From: JAWLAT01 sp041395325
Lineage (GTDB): Bacteria > Pseudomonadota > Gammaproteobacteria > Xanthomonadales > SZUA-5
DNA length: 43,487 bases
NCBI GenBank assembly: GCA_041395325.1
Contig: JAWLAT010000037.1
Coordinates: 1-43,487, forward strand
Direction: 5' to 3'
In this document: in pieces, positions 40,252 to 43,487 of the stretch
Layout: every line of letters begins with the position of its first letter
Numbering within the stretch: the first letter of the stretch is position 1
Position numbers and translations under genes: made by a program
The notes under the pieces: model-generated
Databases searched by the model: none
Seen by the model: the letters and a program-made list of their open reading frames with translations, nothing else
Told to the model about the DNA's origin: nothing

Positions 40252-42348
40252 TCAGGGTCCCTGGCCGGCCGGTGTGTCGATGCGGACCTGCAGTTCCCGC
40301 AATTGCGCGCTGTTCGGCGCCAGCTGGCGCGCGGCGGTCAACAGGGCTTCCGCGGCGTTGCGATCGTCCCGATCGATCTGCTCACCTGCCCGCAAGAGCA
40401 GTATCGCCACCAACCGATCGACGGCATCGCGCATGCGCGTGTCGCCGGGGTCCAGCTGCTGTGCCTGTGCCAGTTGCTCGCCCAGTTGCAGCAACTCGTC
40501 CTGAGTCGGCCGCGATTTTCGCAGGGTGCGGTCGGCCTGGCTCAGTGCACCTGCGATGCGCTGGACCCGGTCGGCGCCGGCACTGCGGCGCTCGGCCAAC
40601 GTCAGCAGGCGCTGCAACTCGGCGTGGGCGGTGGCGGCCGCGGGCAGGCTGGCCAGCGCCGCCACGGCGGCCTGCGCCGGTGCGGCGTCACGGCGCCGCT
40701 GCAGCGCTTCGCGGGCGTCGATCAGAATGCGGTCGATCAGCCGTGCCAAGCCATCGCGCACACCGTCGAGGTCCTCGTCCAGGGCACCGGCGTTGGCGTA
40801 CAGGCGCAGGGCGCCGTCGTCGCCATACCAGCGCAACTCGCGTTCGGCCCGGCGTGCCGCCGCCAGCGCGGTACGGGCCTGCTCGCGCCGTTGCGCCGCG
40901 GCTTCGTCACTGCTGGCGGTATTGACCGGTGTTTCGGGTGGTGGCTCGACCGGTTGCTGGGCCAGTTCGCTGGCCTGCGGGCGCAGACCCACCAGGCGCA
41001 AGCGCAAGGTCTCGGCTGCTTTCGCATCGTCGCGTTGCCAGTCCCGCCAGGTCTGCAGCAGCTGCGGCCAGGCGGCGGCCAATGCCCCCATGGCGCGGGC
41101 CTCCCCGGGCTGCTCCTGCAGCAGCGATTCCAGCTGCGCCAGCGCGTCCGCACCATTGCGCTGCACCAGTTGTCCCGCGTCACGCAGACGCTCGAATTCG
41201 ACCAGCCGCTGATCATCCAGCTGCAGCCATTGACCGATCAGCGTTTCGGCCTGCGGCCACCACTGCGCACGGTAGTACCAGCCGCTGGCCGCCGCGATGA
41301 TCAGCAACAGCGCCAGGGGCAGCAGCCAGCGCCCCCGCCGCCGCGCCAGCCGGCTCGGTGGCCGCGGGGTGATCCGCCAACGTTCGTTGACCGCTTCGGC
41401 CATCTCGCCAAAGCGCGGCTCCGGACGTCGGCCCTGGTCCATGTCCAGCCCGTCGGCCGAACCGATATCCGGGCCGTCATCGCCAGCATCGATGTCGATC
41501 GCCAGCGGCGACAGGCGTTCGGTCGGGGTCAGGCCTTCGTCGCGCAGCTCCGCCTCCAGCCGCTGCACCGCCTGTGCCACTTCCGAGCCGTTCTGATAAC
41601 GATCATCGGGTTCCTTGGCGAGCAGCCGCGACAGCAGCGGTTGCGCCTGTGACAGGGCACCCGGCAGCTGTGGCAGCGGCGAGGTCATGTGCATGATGCC
41701 CAGCGCCAGCGCGTCCTCAGCCACGTAGGGCGGTCGCCCCAGCAGCAGTTGGTGGAAGACCACGCCGAGACTGTACAGATCGGAACGTCCGTCGACCGAT
41801 TTGCCGCGTAGCTGCTCCGGACTCATGTAAATGGGCGTACCGACGACCGCGCCGGTCCGGGTGACTGCTCCGGTCGCGTCGACCGCCCGGGCAATCCCGA
41901 AGTCGCCCAATACGGCCGAGCCGTCCTCACGCAGGAAGATGTTGTCCGGCTTGACGTCACGGTGCACCACGCCCTTGCCGTGGGCGTAGTCCAGCGCCAG
42001 CGCAATCTCGCGCACCGCGCGCAGCGCCGCACCCAGCGGCAGACTGTCGCCGTCATCGCGCAGGATCGGTCCGCCGGACAGATATTCCATCGCGGCGTAG
42101 TGATAATCCCCGTGCACGCCCACTTCGATCACCGCCACGATGTGCGGGTGACGCAGCCGCGCGGCGATGCGCGCTTCACGCAGGAAGCGTTCGCCAAAAC
42201 TGGGGTCGGCGCCGAGCTGCGGCGCCATCACTTTCAGCGCCACTTCCCGCTCGACCAATGCCTGCACGGCCAGATAGACCGTGGCCATGCCGCCGCGGCC
42301 GAGCTGGCGCAGGATCTTGTAGCCGGGGATGTCGATCGTGGCGGTCAT
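40252..42348 (-). CDS. Hanks-type Ser/Thr protein kinase, membrane-anchored
   Basis: 698 residues from ATG 42348 (GGAAGAAG upstream; a GTG at 42363 is an alternative). Complete kinase domain 9-270: GRGGMATVY, Lys39 in ALKVM, Glu58, HRDVKPDN with catalytic Asp131, DFG at 149-151, and MSPEQ. Acidic juxtamembrane linker (283-305). Membrane helix 341-359. The remaining 340 residues face the periplasm and are Ala/Arg/Leu-rich helical repeats (coiled coil or TPR-like), not PASTA domains. All active residues are intact. The FHA protein at 4737 is a possible reader of its phosphorylation; that is inference. No phosphatase is near. Confidence 0.93.
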   Translation of the reverse strand: MTATIDIPGYKILRQLGRGGMATVYLAVQALVEREVALKVMAPQLGADPSFGERFLREARIAARLRHPHIVAVIEVGVHGDYHYAAMEYLSGGPILRDDGDSLPLGAALRAVREIALALDYAHGKGVVHRDVKPDNIFLREDGSAVLGDFGIARAVDATGAVTRTGAVVGTPIYMSPEQLRGKSVDGRSDLYSLGVVFHQLLLGRPPYVAEDALALGIMHMTSPLPQLPGALSQAQPLLSRLLAKEPDDRYQNGSEVAQAVQRLEAELRDEGLTPTERLSPLAIDIDAGDDGPDIGSADGLDMDQGRRPEPRFGEMAEAVNERWRITPRPPSRLARRRGRWLLPLALLLIIAAASGWYYRAQWWPQAETLIGQWLQLDDQRLVEFERLRDAGQLVQRNGADALAQLESLLQEQPGEARAMGALAAAWPQLLQTWRDWQRDDAKAAETLRLRLVGLRPQASELAQQPVEPPPETPVNTASSDEAAAQRREQARTALAAARRAERELRWYGDDGALRLYANAGALDEDLDGVRDGLARLIDRILIDAREALQRRRDAAPAQAAVAALASLPAAATAHAELQRLLTLAERRSAGADRVQRIAGALSQADRTLRKSRPTQDELLQLGEQLAQAQQLDPGDTRMRDAVDRLVAILLLRAGEQIDRDDRNAAEALLTAARQLAPNSAQLRELQVRIDTPAGQGP

Positions 42349-42686
42349 GCACGCTTCTTCCACTGGAGGCAGGCTTGCCGTCCGCGGGCGCGCAGCTTAG
42401 CGGAAAAGCCGTCGGCGGCGCGTCGCAGCTGTCATCGAAGCAGGCCACTGGGGGCGGCCGGTGCCGATTCTTCGACCGTGTAGACAGTCAGATTCGGGCA
42501 GATCAGGGAAACAGGCAAGGCATCCTCGCGGGATCTGTTTCCGTCGAGCGCGAATGGATTGATCTGGCGCAAGCGCACTCGATACAGGCGGGACGGTCAT
42601 GCCGGCACCCCATGCTAGGCTGCGCCGCCGATCGGTTCGGTCCGCGACACCACCGGTCTGCTGACTGCTCAAGGGACGGGCCTGAC
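42349..42686. other. Intergenic stretch between the kinase and the oxygenase
   Basis: 338 bases shared by two divergent genes. TAGGCT at 42616-42621 could be a -10 for the oxygenase and TAAGCT on the minus strand near 42395-42400 one for the kinase; both lack a -35. No repeats or RNA genes are seen. Confidence 0.45.
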
Positions 42687-43397
42687 ATGCAACTGGAACT
42701 CAATCCTGCCGTCGATCTGGATCTGGCTCGACAACAGTTTCGTGCCCATCGGCGCGTCCAGGTACCGAACTTTCTGCGGCCGGAGTCGGCTGAGGCGCTG
42801 GCCCAGGCGCACGAGCAGAACCGCCGCTGGTTCCTGTCGTACAACGAAGGCGCCAACAACGTCGAAAGCGATATGGCGGACATCCAGCGGCTGACGCCGG
42901 CGCAGCAGGCGCAGTTCATGCAGGCCATCCATCACCGTGCCGCCAAGGGCTTCCAGTATTGCTTCGTGCAGTACTACATCTCGGAGAACATCAAGCGCGG
43001 CGAGGATCCGGGTCATCCGCTGCACGCCGTCGAGCGTTTCCTGAACTCAGCGCCTTTTCTCGATTTCATGCGGGCGTTGACCGACGAGCCGGGCATCCAC
43101 ACGGCCGACGCGCTGGCGAGCATCTACGGGCCGGGCCACTTCCTCACCGATCACGACGACAGCCACGGCAGCCGTCAGCGGGTGGCGGCCTACGTGTTGC
43201 AGCTGACTCGCCAGTGGGATCGCAACTGGGGTGGTCATCTGGCCTTCTTTGACGAGCAGGGCAACATCACCGACGCGTTCCTGCCCAGCTTCAACACGCT
43301 CAATGTCTTCCGCGTGCCGCAGCCACACGCCGTGCAGCTGGTGGCCCCGTTCGCCCAGGGCTACCGGCGCAGCATCACCGGATGGGTGCATCGGTGA
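42687..43397 (+). CDS. 2-oxoglutarate/Fe(II)-dependent dioxygenase
   Basis: 236 residues from ATG 42687. The double-stranded beta-helix core carries the iron triad His156-x-Asp158 (TDHDDSHG) and His214 (QPHAV), with the 2-oxoglutarate-binding Arg in YRRSITGWVHR at the C-terminus. The ending resembles prolyl/Ogfod-type hydroxylases (R.S.TGWF). It probably hydroxylates a protein or peptide side chain; the substrate is unknown. Divergent from the kinase gene. A heptamer array follows the stop. Confidence 0.88.
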   Translation: MQLELNPAVDLDLARQQFRAHRRVQVPNFLRPESAEALAQAHEQNRRWFLSYNEGANNVESDMADIQRLTPAQQAQFMQAIHHRAAKGFQYCFVQYYISENIKRGEDPGHPLHAVERFLNSAPFLDFMRALTDEPGIHTADALASIYGPGHFLTDHDDSHGSRQRVAAYVLQLTRQWDRNWGGHLAFFDEQGNITDAFLPSFNTLNVFRVPQPHAVQLVAPFAQGYRRSITGWVHR

Positions 43398-43409
43398 TGT
43401 TTGGGTAAA

Positions 43410-43430
43410 GGGCCCAGGGCTCAGGGCCCA
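43410..43430 (+). repeat. GGGCNCA heptamer array 6 (3 units)
   Basis: GGGCCCA, GGGCTCA, GGGCCCA, 12 bases after the oxygenase stop and in its sense direction. The array may continue in fewer units beyond GTA, but no more are clear before the window ends. Confidence 0.78.
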
Positions 43431-43487
43431 GTAAGGGCTGCAACGCTGGGGCTTCTGTCCAGATTGGTCGTTGGGCGTACACCGAAT

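Overview
The window is high-GC chromosomal DNA from a gammaproteobacterium. It most likely belongs to the order Lysobacterales (Xanthomonadales), close to Rhodanobacteraceae or Lysobacteraceae. The reasons are the gene order aroQ-accB-accC-prmA, the presence of aceK and a MetJ-type repressor, REP elements of the GTAGGAGCG type, and many secreted proteins ending in an LF..GFE-like tail. This placement is inferred from gene content; there is no rRNA in the window. I found no phage, insertion sequence, CRISPR array or tRNA.

Layout. 1-7600: the end of an RND-type outer membrane factor, two tandem small cysteine-motif membrane proteins, a secreted hypothetical protein, a secreted trypsin-like protease coupled to an FHA membrane protein, and aceK. 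7600-8700: metJ and a Phd/VapC toxin-antitoxin pair with its operator. 8700-13000: a leftward operon of three unknown genes, a rightward operon (GT-A glycosyltransferase, TIGR04282-type transferase, sterol-desaturase-like hydroxylase), and a small holin-family membrane protein. 13000-21000: REP elements, DNA glycosylase tag, a pepsin-family aspartic protease (rare in bacteria), a TacAT-type toxin-antitoxin pair, a CGTase-like secreted amylase and a large CSLREA beta-helix secreted protein. 21200-29200: housekeeping genes aroQ, accB, accC, prmA, an EamA transporter, DUF4124 and DUF3426 proteins, and ETF-ubiquinone oxidoreductase. 29400-36200: pyrC, a CadC-like membrane transcription regulator, a secreted beta-propeller-like protein and two facing paralogous delta-60-repeat secreted proteins. 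36700-43487: a peptidase/ABC-exporter operon, a Hanks-type Ser/Thr kinase and a 2OG-Fe(II) oxygenase.

The most notable finding is a candidate regulon at 30.6-36.3 kb. A membrane-anchored OmpR/CadC-type regulator with a TPR-like sensor lies beside secreted proteins that carry the LF..GFE-type tail. Tandem GTAAGC direct repeats at an exact 11-bp (one helical turn) period lie upstream of both divergent target units. Also notable are 7-bp arrays (GGGCNCA) found just 3' of six genes, always in the sense orientation of the gene. Twin small proteins with a four-cysteine signature share a duplicated upstream element.

Links between genes are inference except where overlapping starts and stops show translational coupling: 1476/1898, protease/FHA, phd/vapC, tacA/tacT, GT/transferase/desaturase, aroQ/accB, 32246/33189 and the peptidase/ABC genes.
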